From assembly GCA_025349905.2 (NCBI GenBank), contig MU624857.1:1-20206 (forward strand): DNA of 20,206 nt, given 5' to 3'. This stretch comes from Blastocladiella britannica. Taxonomy: Eukaryota; Blastocladiomycota; Blastocladiomycetes; Blastocladiales; Blastocladiaceae. A program made the position numbers and the translations under genes. A model generated the notes under the pieces. The model was not told where the DNA came from, did not search any database, and saw only the letters and a list, made by a program, of their open reading frames with translations. This document shows positions 1 to 8,886 of the stretch, one piece after another; position 1 is the stretch's first letter, and each line of letters begins with the position of its first letter.

Positions 1-37
1 AGAGAGATGATTGTAACACAGCGGGCAATTCCTTGAG

Positions 38-273
38 TGCTGGAATTCCAACACCTCAAATCCGAGGCCGACATGGCCTGGTGCAACCTGTACCACGAGT
101 GGGCGACCCGACGGATGCGTGCGGCGGCGGAGGCGGGTGTGGCGTGGGACCCCAAGCTGGTCGCCGCGGTGGAGAGTCTCGTGGGCGCGCGGGTGAAGGC
201 GCAAGAGGCCAAGGCGGCAGCCAAGGTCAAGACGGCCGAGACGGCGGCAGCCAAGGCGGCGGCGTCGCCGTAG
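38..273 (+). CDS. 3'-terminal exon of an unrecognised gene (5' part outside window)
   Basis: The reading frame runs from just after a likely 3' splice site (AG at 36-37, with a branch-like TTGTAAC about 20 bp upstream) to a TAG stop at 271-273. An in-frame TGA lies directly before the acceptor, so the exon cannot extend further left without splicing. The roughly 78 visible residues begin with a helical, charged stretch containing Trp-Cys-Asn-Leu-Tyr-His-Glu-Trp. They end in an Ala/Lys-rich tail of the KAAAKVK / TAAAKAAA type that looks like a coiled or disordered basic C-terminus. I do not recognise the family. Codon third positions are strongly GC-rich, as in the neighbouring genes, which supports real coding. 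It converges on the acetyltransferase gene, leaving 166 bp (274-439) of T-rich 3' sequence for both. Confidence 0.55.
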
Positions 274-437
274 TTGTTGTTTTTTCCCCCCTCCCCTTTA
301 CTTTCCCGGTACCAAAAACGGCTACCACTCTCTGCTGCACCAGTCGCACAATTGGCTGTAGTGCCCGCATTGCGGATGAGATCGCTGGTGAGATGGAAAC
401 TTTCGAAAGCCCGTGTGAAAAAGACTTTGAATTTTTT

Positions 438-443
438 TTTTAT
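438..443 (-). terminator. AATAAA polyadenylation signal overlapping the acetyltransferase stop codon
   Basis: On the minus strand the last codon and stop read CAA TAA AAA, so the TAA stop lies inside a canonical AATAAA hexamer. This would give a 3' UTR of only a few tens of bases, running into the T/A-rich gap before the convergent gene. The hexamer is visible; its use is inferred. Confidence 0.4.
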
Positions 444-1054
444 TGCGATGAGGTCGTCGCCACTGCTGGCAACAGGCGCGCCTCCATCCAAATGTGCGGG
501 ATCCCCTCGTCCAAGAACACCTCGGGGCTACTGCGCACGTACCCGATCTTGTTGTAAAACCCTTCTTTATCCTCTTGCGCCTGGATCACCACGCGGTCGA
601 ATCCGCGCTCGAGCAGCCGCGCGTGGCCGAGCAGGCACAGCGCTTTGCCGACACCTAAACATATTTTCTTCAGTATTGTAAAGTGGGAGAAAAACAAGAA
701 AATGAAGCATTACCTCGACCACGCGATGCGGGAACACAGGCCATGCGACCCAGACTCGCGGCTCCCTCAGCGTACGGCGACGGGTACACGCGACAGGTTC
801 CCAGCGGTTCCTTTGTAATTGCATCCACTGCCAAAAACTGGTCCGTGGCCTCGTGCCGGTCAAGGCTATCGACGTCCAGCGCTGGGTCGCAGTTCTTTTG
901 TTTAACTTTTTGTGTGAGCCAAATGTGTCTCAACTGACGCGTAATGCAATTGAATGAATTGTACCTGTTCCACGACGAAGACTTGATGGCGCACTGCAAA
1001 TGCAAGCTGCAAGTCGGCGTCGGATGTGATGTGGCGGTATTCGACGTTGCTCAT
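440..1054 (-). CDS. GNAT-family N-acetyltransferase (YjcF/ElaA-like)
   Basis: Minus-strand exons, in gene order: 1054-965, 894-714, 654-440. They encode 161 aa with introns of 70 and 59 bp. The N-terminus carries FAVRHQVFVVEQ, typical of the YjcF/ElaA-type GNAT branch. It is followed by a DVDSLDRHEATDQFLAVD strand region and then motif A, RGRGVGKAL, the acetyl-CoA pyrophosphate-binding loop. That loop is only completed when the second intron is removed, which supports the splice model. The C-terminal FYNKIGYV segment is the usual GNAT motif B region. The protein should transfer an acetyl group from acetyl-CoA to an amine; the substrate is unknown. The frame stays open upstream of the chosen ATG, but an extension would overlap the ADCK1 stop, so the ATG before SNVEYRHI is preferred. 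The gene lies 208 bp downstream of ADCK1 on the same strand. Confidence 0.85.
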
Positions 1055-1262
1055 GTTTTTATGCACGAAAATGGAATTGGCAGGTGCGAGCGCGCGGGTA
1101 TTTATTGTGCTGCAGCAGTTGGGCGGAGCGAAGAGAGGTTCTACGGCCTTCCAGAGTTGCCGACTCAAGTAAGCGGAAGAGTCATCGCATAATGGATCTA
1201 ATCTATTTACCCGGTATATCTGATACAAGCTATGCGCAATACAATACATTTGTTTCCTTATT

Positions 1263-3203
1263 TTACACATTCCACCACCCAGTCTCGTACAACCAGACCG
1301 CGAGCCTTACCACCCATTCCTCGGCCTGTGCGCGCACAGCCCCGACCCACCCATTTCCACTCCCGCCAACAAGATCATCGGTCTCGTCCTCGGGAATGGG
1401 CTCCATCCGACACTTGCGCAGTACCGCCGCCGACATGACGCTGACCGATGCCCATTCCGATAACCCGAGCGACCGCGCGACGCTGCGCAGCAAGTCGTTG
1501 GTCTTGAACACCAGGAGTAAAGGGCGCGGGACAGTGGCCAAAACGCCGGCGATTTCCACCGCGTACTGCGCGGCCGAGTTGGTGACTTCCGATAACTCGT
1601 CTTCGGGCCGCGCCGACCGAATCCCACCGCTGGCCGTGGCGGACGCGCCACCAGTGGTGGGGGGTGGAGGAGCAATAGTTTCCCACGACCGCCCCGTGAG
1701 CATGCACGCAAACAAATGGTACATGTCCACTTGAGCCACGCGTTTCGACCAGGTGCGGATCCCGGGCTCGTCCCCACGGATCAATGCGCGCCACAGCCTT
1801 GCATACCCGGCCGAGAACTCGGGGGTTAAGTCGCGGTACAGCCCGTGATCCAGAACTACGATGGTGAAATCGGCACCGCCGGTATTGCCGGTGACCAGGG
1901 ACCGGATCGGAGTCACCACGTGACGTACTAGCGCGTGGCGCCACCGCGTCCATAGACGCCAGGCCAGGGACGCGGTCGGGTCAAGCGGGCCGGCGGTTGG
2001 GGAGGTCGAGCGATGGTTTGCGTGAATGAATAGGTTTCCTGGGTGCGGGTCCGCGTGCACTTTGTATATTTATGTTAATGAGATCTTATCACCATAACTA
2101 CAGAAAAAAAAGACGTACAGAATCCGTGGTCAAAGATCATGTCGGTAAAGATGCGCGTCAGCTCGCACGCGACCTGAGCAGGGTTAATGTCGTGCTCGCG
2201 CAAGTACTCGAGGTCGTCGATGCGGCGTCCCGGGGCGACTATTCCATTGTGTGGAAATTGAGTCTTCACCAAAAAAAAAAATGGGGGAAAAAAAGAATAC
2301 ATACACTCCATGCACATGACGCGTTTGTCGGCCCAGTACACTTCGGGGACATGGATGGCGCGCTTGGACCCAGCAAAGTTGGCGCGGACGCGGTCGGCAT
2401 TGGCGGCCTCGTGCATGAAGCTACAAACCAAATAAAACCGATTCAGTCCGACCAAGATCGAACAAAAAAGATAGGTCCAGTCACAAAAAAAAATAACGCA
2501 ACTCGAGCTCCAACGGGAGGTTGTCGCGCATCTCGTGCGCGAGCCAGTCAAACTCAAAGTCGTCAAATACCCACTTGACCATGCGCACGAACCCGGCCGT
2601 GAGCTCAATGTCGAGCATCGAGAACTTGCGGATCTCCGGGTGCTGAATTTTGACCGCCACGCGCCGGCCCGTCGTCCGTTCCACCGCCGAGTGCACTTGT
2701 GCCAGCGACGCAACGCCCAACGGTACCGGGTCAAACTCGGAAAACAGCCCCTCAATCCCACCACATTGGTCGCCCAAGTCGCGTCTCAGCATGGCGTCAA
2801 TCGCGTCGACCGACGAGGGCGGGCACCGGTCCTGCAGCTCGCGCATGGTCTCGACGTACTCTGGCGGCAGCAGGTACTCCATGGACCCAATGTGCTGCCC
2901 GAGCTTGACGTACACGCCGCCGGACTTTTTGATGGCCGCCAACAGCCGGTCGGCCGCGCGCTGGTGGACCGTGCGTTTCTCGGCCGCGTATGCGTCGGCG
3001 GTGAGTTCGCGCGACGGACGTAACGTCCACTTGTAGTCGGCGACGATCGTGGCACCCACGACCATGGTGCGCATGGACCGGACGGACGCGCGGGCCAAGA
3101 ACGTTGGGTCGCGATCGTCGGTCATGGCCACGGACGCGGCGGCGCTCGAGAGGCCCATGGCCGCGGACCCGAATGCGAGTCGGCGCAGTGGTGCAAATGC
3201 CAT
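1263..3203 (-). CDS. ADCK1: ADCK1/Mcp2 (Cqd2)-type UbiB protein kinase-like, mitochondrial
   Basis: Minus-strand exons: 3203-2503, 2420-2305, 2238-2119, 2059-1263; 577 aa with introns of 82, 66 and 59 bp. Family hallmarks are the KxGQ motif (KLGQ, residues 100-103), the Ala-containing nucleotide loop PLGVASLAQVH (about 161-171), the lysine of VAVK (about 185), LPLELDFMHEAAN across intron 1, the catalytic HADPHPGN (314-321) and the metal-binding LDHGLY (Asp about 383). LFACMLTGRSWE and VPRPLLLVFKTNDLLR closely resemble animal ADCK1 and yeast Mcp2/Cqd2. UbiB-family members act in the mitochondrial inner membrane or intermembrane space and affect coenzyme Q and lipid distribution. The Arg/Ala-rich N-terminus fits a mitochondrial presequence. 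Oddity: about 50 residues, longer than in human ADCK1, separate HADPHPGN from LDHG. The intron 1 donor was chosen as GTTGCG because it restores the conserved ELDF. Confidence 0.92.
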
Positions 3204-3556
3204 CGATGTTTATTTTATGTTATGTGTTGTGTTTTGTGAAAGGGAAAAATGCTAGCTCCGACAAGCCGGAACGGCATGACCCGGGGAGGACGCGTACGAT
3301 CACCACTGCGTCCTCGAGCCGGAACGTGGTCGTGACGGCGCCGCCCGCGAGGATCAGGTCGTCGCGATGCTTTTCAACTCCAAGATGCAGGAGGTTGCAC
3401 TTTACCATGCCCGAGATACTTTCCCTTGGGCACTGGAATTGGATTGATCCCGTTTTTCCACATCCAATTTCCATCCACCGCTCTTGCCCTCGGTTCCCCA
3501 CCCCAAACATCCTCTCTTTCGCGCGGTCGCCGTACCCATCAAATAAGAAAAGCAAA
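3204..3556. promoter_or_regulatory. Divergent intergenic region between ADCK1 and the ALDH8A1-type gene
   Basis: This 353-bp spacer separates two divergent start codons. The half next to the dehydrogenase is C/T-rich and contains two CCAAT-type boxes in opposite orientations: ATTGG at 3438-3442 and CCAAT at 3464-3468, about 90-120 bp before the dehydrogenase ATG. The half next to ADCK1 is GC-rich and holds a minus-strand 62-codon open frame (3220-3408), listed separately. I see no repeats or RNA genes. Promoter function is inferred from position. Confidence 0.45.
3220..3408 (-). other. Possible small open reading frame (62 aa) inside the divergent spacer
   Basis: An ATG-initiated minus-strand frame runs from 3408 to a stop at 3220-3222. 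Its middle part, with GGAVTTTFRLEDAVVIVRVLPG-like composition, looks more like coding sequence than the flanking AT-rich DNA, and local GC matches nearby exons. It has no recognised family. It could be a short peptide gene, an upstream ORF in the ADCK1 leader (it ends 17 bp before that gene's ATG), or chance. Kept only as a low-confidence candidate. Confidence 0.18.
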
Positions 3557-5204
3557 ATGACCACAACCCTGCACAACTTCATCGGCGGCGCCTTTGTGCC
3601 CCCGACCACCAGCGCCTACATTGACTCGCCCAACCCTTCCACGGGCGCCACCCACGTCCGTGTCCCTGCCTCGGGCCCCGCCGACGTCGATGCCGCGGTC
3701 TCTGCCGCGTCGGCCGCATTTCCAGCCTGGTCCAAGCTTCCTCGGGCCGCCCGGTCGCAGTACCTGACCAAAATCGCCGATGCGATCGAGGCCCGGATCG
3801 ACGAGTTTGCTGCCGCCGAGTCGGCCGACCAGGGGAAACCCGTGGCGCTGGCCCGGGCCGTGGACATTCCGCGGGCGGTCCACAATTTCCGGTTCTTTGC
3901 GTCGGCGATCATGCACTTGGGGACGCGGTCGACGGACCTCGATGCGGTGCCGGGCGAGCACGTGGACGCGCGGCTGGTCAACTATGTGCGGCGCGAGCCG
4001 ATTGGAGTCGCGGCGCTGATCTCGCCGTGGAGTATGGCTTTTTTTTTTTACGTTGTCCATGAAATGGCCATCCATTAAAGTGATCTTGTCCAAATATAGA
4101 TCTGCCCCTGTACCTCTTGACCTGGAAGATTGCGCCGTGCTTGGCCAGTACGTAGACTGCCTTGACTCACTTTTTTATTTCATCGTTACTGACGACCACC
4201 AAAATAAAGCTGGCAACACCTGCGTATGCAAGCCGTCCGAGTTCACCTCGCACTCCGCGTACCTGCTCTGCGAGGTCCTGCAATCCGTGTCTCTACCCGT
4301 CGGTGTGGTCAACATGGTCTTTGGTGACGGTCCGTCGGCCGGTGCGGCCCTGGTAGCCCACAAGCGCGTCCCTCTGATTTCGTTCACAGGTGGCACCGCA
4401 ACGGGCGCGCGGATCGCGTCGGTGGCCGCGCCCATGTTCAAAAAAATGTCGCTGGAACTGGGCGGCAAGAACGCCGCCGTGGTGTTTGCCGACGCCGACC
4501 TGGACCGCGCCGTGGCCACGTGCGTGGCGTCCGGGTTCCGTAACCAGGGCGAGATTTGCCTGTGCACGTCGCGGATCCTGGTGCAGCGGTCGATTTACCC
4601 ACGGTTCTTGGAGCGGTACGCGGCGGCGGTGGCCCAACTGAAGCTGGGCGATCCGGCGAGTCCCGGTTCCACAGCCGTGACCGTCGGCGCACTTGTTTCG
4701 GACGCGCACCGCGAGAAAGTTGAGTCGTACATTGCGTTGGCCCCAGCCGAGGGCGGCGAGATCGTGGTGGGTGGACTGGACGCCACAAAAACCATGATCG
4801 CGGCACTCCCATCGTCATCGCGCCGCGGGTTTTACGTGGCCCCCACGGTTGTCGCGGGCCTCCCACGCACCGCGCGGTGCATGCGCGAAGAGATCTTTGG
4901 ACCCGTGGTGTGTGTTTCCCCGTTTGACACCGAGGCCGACGCGGTCCAATGGGCCAACGACACCGAGTACGGTTTGTGTGCGACCGTGTGGTCCGAGAAC
5001 TTGGCGCGCGCGCACCGCGTGGCTGCGCGCTTGGACGTGGGCACCGTGTGGGTCAACTGCTGGATGGTGCGCGACCTCAACATGCCGTTTGGTGGGGTCA
5101 AAGGGTCCGGGATTGGCCGCGAGGGATGGCCGTCGAGCCTCGAGTTCTTCACCGAGGAAAAGACGGTCGCGGTGTTTGTGGGTGCGGATGCTCCATCCGC
5201 GTAA
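3557..5204 (+). CDS. ALDH8A1: ALDH8A1-type 2-aminomuconate semialdehyde dehydrogenase
   Basis: Exons 3557-4031, 4100-4147 and 4210-5204 encode 505 aa; introns are 68 and 62 bp. The protein matches animal ALDH8A1 nearly end to end: NFIGGAFVPP at the start, a DQGKPVALARAVDIPRAV segment, SPWNLPLYLLTWKIAP (its Asn completed across intron 1), LELGGKN with general-base Glu about 257, NQGEICLC with catalytic Cys about 291, EEIFGPV, and NCWMVRDLNMPFGGVKGSGIGREG-type residues near the end. The NCW.R.LN.PFGG signature is characteristic of ALDH8 and separates it from betaine or succinate semialdehyde dehydrogenases. The family oxidises 2-aminomuconate semialdehyde with NAD in kynurenine/tryptophan breakdown and also acts on retinal; the cytosol is the usual location. 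The start is the first ATG in the homologous frame, preceded by an A-rich leader. No key residue is missing. Confidence 0.94.
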
Positions 5205-5241
5205 TGGTGGGTGCTGCGACTGAATGGTGCACCCGTAGATC

Positions 5242-5247
5242 AATAAA
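5242..5247 (+). terminator. AATAAA polyadenylation signal of the aldehyde dehydrogenase gene
   Basis: A canonical AATAAA lies 38 bp after the dehydrogenase stop and only 25 bp before the convergent ARP4 stop codon. Any normal cleavage site 10-30 bp downstream would fall at or within the ARP4 terminal exon, so the two 3' ends probably overlap. The hexamer is seen; its use is inferred. Confidence 0.5.
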
Positions 5248-5271
5248 AAAAATTAAAAAAAGGTGGGCTTT

Positions 5272-7059
5272 TTACATGCACTTTCGCTCCACAATTGACT
5301 TGCCGTGCTCCTCGTATTCCTTCTTGGAAATCCACATTTGGTGGAAAGTGCCCAAGCTGGCCAGCACCGACCCGCCCAGCCACGCCGAGAACTTGCGTTC
5401 CGGGAGCGTGTTGCCCGACACCACCTTGATCTTGGCCTATTATCACATTTTGCAGTGAGTTACACCCATATAACAAAAAAGGAAATAAAACATACGCCAG
5501 GGTACATTTGGTGCAACTCATGCACAATACGTTCCGAAAACCCGGGGACCTGTGTCGCGGTCCCACCTGCCAGCACCACGTTCGCCAGCAAGCTCGGGCG
5601 CACGTCCGCGTCTACCGCCGCCATAGCTTTCCGAATTAGGTCCGGAATGGACAAGATCGGGTTCGCTGACACGGGCCCCGGGAACACGGTTCCCGAGGGC
5701 ACGTGCAGGACTGTGGGGGGCGATCCGTCGGCGGGCGGCGCGCGCGGGGGGATAAACTCGGCCCGGATCGCGTACTTGGCCGGCTGGAACAGCGCTTCGG
5801 CCAACCGGTACCGCTCGGTGGTGAACTGGTTGTGGTACCCGCACGTGAACTCGTGCGCGCGGGTCTCGGGTGGAGCCGGGCTCGCCGGTTGCGTCTCGTT
5901 GAGAAGGCTGGTCGGGCAGACCATGGTCGAGTGCTTGAAGTCGTCGAATTCGCGCTAATATATCTTTTGCAGTCAAATTTTCCTTGGCCGCATCATCAAA
6001 TCCAAAAATGGTGAAGAGAGGTACATACAAGCATGGCATAGTCGTGGTACCCCTGTGACGTCCCCGCCAACCGCTCGGTCCGCAGATCCACCGACGCCGG
6101 CATCGCCAGTGGCACGGGACGTTTGCCCTTGATCAGATACCGTGGAGCAATGTCGATGCGGTTGAAATCAAACGTCAGGTGCGCCTGGTGCGAGACAAAC
6201 TCGCCGGCAATGTGTTGGCTGGTGGCAGCTTTTTGAAGCACGTAGCCCTCGTGCACGGGCGAGACGGACGTGGATCCGCCACCGCACTCGATCACCAGAC
6301 TTGATCCGCGACCGGCTGCGAATCTATTTTGATTTGGAACGGAAGTTATCAGTGATCTCCGCAACACAAAAGGCAATAAATAAAAAGAAAAACGGACGCC
6401 GAGAGAACCGGCGCCTTGGCCAGGAAAAACGCCGGGAAATCAAACTGCTCGAACGCAATCTCGGTCATGCGCTCGCGGGACGCCTTTGGGTTCCAAGCCG
6501 GCTCGACCATCAGCAGCGGGTGCTCGGTCGGGTCGGTGCGCAGGTGCGACAGGAACGTGTGGTCGAGCAGTTCCTCGAACGCGTCCCAGTCGGCCACTTT
6601 TACATTAAAAATGGTCAGTATATATAGGGACAGGCCAAGGTATAAGGATATGTAGTACCATTGCCGTCCACGATCGGTCGCCGCAACTCCATGCCCGCGC
6701 GCCAGCTCAGAGCCCGTTGCTCGCCCGCAAACCACTGGCCGGGCCGTTTCCGGCGGCCGGCTCCATTATTGGCAGCACGACCGTTATTGTTGTCGCCGTT
6801 AGGTTGGTCAACGTCCATGGGCGTCGATCCATCAGCGGCAGCGGCACCATTAGTGGAATCAGAGGAGGGCAAGTGGCCCAGGACCGACGGAATGTACGCT
6901 GCGGGCGTGTCGTCGCCAGCGTACCCAGCTTTGGTGTACGAGTGGCCGACGTCAAGGACCAGAGCCGATACTTCGTCTGTTATTCTTATTTTATTAGTCA
7001 ATAGTGCCAATATATTTATATCGGTCTATGGTACCGCCGCCAAAGGTCGCGGTGGCCAT
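5272..7059 (-). CDS. ARP4: Actin-related protein 4 (Arp4/BAF53 type)
   Basis: Minus-strand exons: 7059-7035, 6976-6659, 6596-6398, 6323-6029, 5954-5496, 5436-5272; 486 aa with introns of 58-74 bp. The 25-nt first exon is needed to give the Arp4-like start [19 protein letters not shown]. Other marks are [45 protein letters not shown], the phosphate-loop-like [31 protein letters not shown] and a C-terminus ending [20 protein letters not shown], all typical of Arp4/ACTL6A. This nuclear actin fold is a shared subunit of NuA4/SWR1/INO80 or BAF chromatin complexes. Residues about 46-90 are a low-complexity insertion (Ser/Gly/Asn, then GRRKR) in the first actin subdomain. The gene converges with the dehydrogenase gene (67 bp between stops) and diverges from ORC4 (46 bp between starts). 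Confidence 0.94.
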
Positions 7060-7105
7060 TTTTTCTCTTGGTTTATTCGCTTTTTTAAATTGAAAGAGAA
7101 AAGGA
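7060..7105. promoter_or_regulatory. Very short ARP4-ORC4 divergent promoter with inverted repeat
   Basis: Only 46 bp separate the ARP4 ATG (minus, 7059-7057) from the ORC4 ATG (plus, 7106-7108). The spacer is AT-rich. TTTTCTCTT at 7061-7069 is an exact reverse complement of AAGAGAAAA at 7094-7102; the dyad centre lies at about 7081.5, near TTTTTTAAATTG. Each arm sits 1-3 bp from a start codon. Both transcripts must therefore have extremely short leaders, or start inside the opposite gene. Regulatory function is inferred. Confidence 0.55.
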
Positions 7106-8701
7106 ATGACGCGCGTCAACGAAACCGAAGCGATCGCTGCCCACCGCACGCGTATCCTGGCCAACCTCGCGCCCCTGCGCCCGTCACGAGCCCCGCCGCC
7201 GCTCTACGGCCTGGAACCCCAGCTTCAATCTGTAAAAATATTTCCTCCGCTTTTCAATGTACTTTATTCATGCATGCACGATATACCAGCCTAGCTCTCA
7301 GCCATTCTCGAGCGCACGCTGTTCCATGGCGAGTCCAACTCGGTGCTGGTGCTCGGTCCATCGGGTGCCGGCAAGTCCATGGTTCGTTCACTTTTCCATT
7401 GAAATTTTAGCAAAGTACTGACATACTTGCGCATGTAACAGCTCGTGAATACCGCCTTACATCAACTGGCACCCACACCGATCGGGACTACGCCTCCGTA
7501 CCGCCGGCTCGATCTGCACGGCGATCTGCACCCCGACGAGAAATCGGCGTTTCGCGACTTGGCCGTGCAGCTCGCGGTATCAGAAGACTACGACCGACAG
7601 ACATTTGTACGTCCATGGTTTTTGCTTACTCATGTGTCTTTGAGGATGATTGGATTGACGGTGGAGATATATAGACATCTAACGCCGACGCACTGGTATT
7701 CCTGCTCGCCAAGCTTCGGACACCTGACGCCAACAGCAACAACGATGAAGAGGGGACATTAGTACCGCCGCCGCCGCTGATCGTGGTGCTGGACGCGTTC
7801 GAGTCGTTTGCGGCCCACCCGCGCCAGACGCTGCTGTACACGCTGCTGGACGCGGTGCAAGCGCACGTTGCGGTCATGGCGGTGGTTGGCATGTCGACGC
7901 GCTTGGTACACATTCTTTTCTTTTTTTCTGGAAGCATACAGCGACTGATAACCTTTCTTGGGACAGGACGTGGTCTCGCACCTGGAAAAACGCGTGCGCT
8001 CGCGCTTCTCGCACCGCACGCTGACCTTACCCCAACTCCCGCTAGCCGATTTCGAGGCCGCCGCCGCCGCCATGCTCGACTATGACGCCGTCACCGACAC
8101 CAGCGACTTTAGCGCGCTGGTGGCCGCGATTCACGCGACTCGTGGTGGCCGACTCGCAGTTCTGCGCACCATCGCCTTACCCGCCGCGTACGCACTGAGT
8201 CCTACGTCCCCTTCGCTCAACATGTCCACCCTGTGGGCCGCAGCGGGTCTGGTTGCCGGCGGATCCGCGACCCACGGTCCCTCCCCATTGGTAGTGAGTG
8301 CGTCGCCGTTACACGCGGCGCTGCTCGCAGCAGCCACCGTAGTGCACGCGTGCGGCCACGACCGGTTCACGTTAGCCATGATGGTGGCGGCGTACACGGA
8401 CCATGCGCGACGCAGTACCTCCACGGCAGTAGCGGTGACGGGCGGGTTGCCGGCGATCCGGTGGCCGGCAATGCGCGCGGCCGTGTCGGCGGCGTTCCTG
8501 GACTTGGTTGCGGCGCGGTGGCTTGTTCCCGCGACGGGAGGGAGCATGGGAGCGACAGATGAGGCGAATATGCCGGTGGCAGGGGGAGCGGCGCTCGAGA
8601 CGTGGATGGTGGAAATTGGCGCGTCGGTGCGCGCGATCGAGGCTGCGGTGCGCGAGACTCCCGGGACCGACGCGGTCGTTGCGTGGATGCGGCGCGGTTA
8701 A
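7106..8701 (+). CDS. ORC4: Origin recognition complex subunit 4
   Basis: Exons 7106-7231, 7295-7381, 7442-7606, 7675-7905 and 7967-8701 encode 447 aa (human ORC4 is 436); all four introns are in phase 0. The AAA+ core is clear: [20 protein letters not shown], then [18 protein letters not shown] with Walker A at residues 63-70, a [18 protein letters not shown] segment, Walker B region [12 protein letters not shown] (161-172), [12 protein letters not shown], and [13 protein letters not shown], which corresponds to the conserved EKRVKSRFSHR of ORC4. The C-terminal half is a divergent winged-helix region. ORC4 is part of the nuclear complex that binds replication origins and loads MCM helicase. 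Oddity: the Walker B acidic pair DE of human ORC4 is DA here (Asp166-Ala167), so ATP hydrolysis at this site may be lost or use another residue. It is head-to-head with ARP4. Confidence 0.93.
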
Positions 8702-8886
8702 GGTTGGTTGGTCGTCCAAAGTTCTTCCGACCCTGTTTCTGCAAACAGCCGTTTTTCCCTCATGCATTCCCCACCGCACATGGAACCTCCTGCGTTTAAA
8801 AGAAGGAGCGCTTCCCGCCTCGCCCTGCCGCTCTTCACATCAACCGCGACCGCACAACACTTTGCACACAAAGGAAATAAACAAGC
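8702..8886 (+). promoter_or_regulatory. ORC4-HAL intergenic region with likely HAL core promoter
   Basis: The 185-bp gap carries a TATA-like TTTAAAA at 8795-8801, followed by a C/T- and CA-rich stretch and an A-rich leader (AAAGGAAATAAACAAGC) up to the HAL ATG. The TATA-like element lies about 86 bp before the ATG, allowing a leader of roughly 55 nt. No AATAAA is seen after the ORC4 stop. Assignment is by position and composition only. Confidence 0.35.

Noticed and set aside
1055..1270. N-terminal extension of the acetyltransferase up to the ATG at 1268-1270
   Set aside because: The frame is open, but it would overlap the ADCK1 stop and add a Cys-rich, non-conserved stretch. GNAT homologues begin near the MSNVEYRHI position.
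2421..2502. GC-AG intron in the ADCK1-like gene
   Set aside because: A GT donor two bases earlier (GTTGCG at 2502) with the same acceptor restores the conserved LPLELDF motif, so no non-canonical intron is needed.
3104..3556. Upstream in-frame extension of the dehydrogenase
   Set aside because: The frame is open to 3104, but the extension is Arg/Ser/Pro-rich, overlaps the ADCK1 first exon antisense and has no counterpart in ALDH8A1 proteins, which begin at NFI.G.
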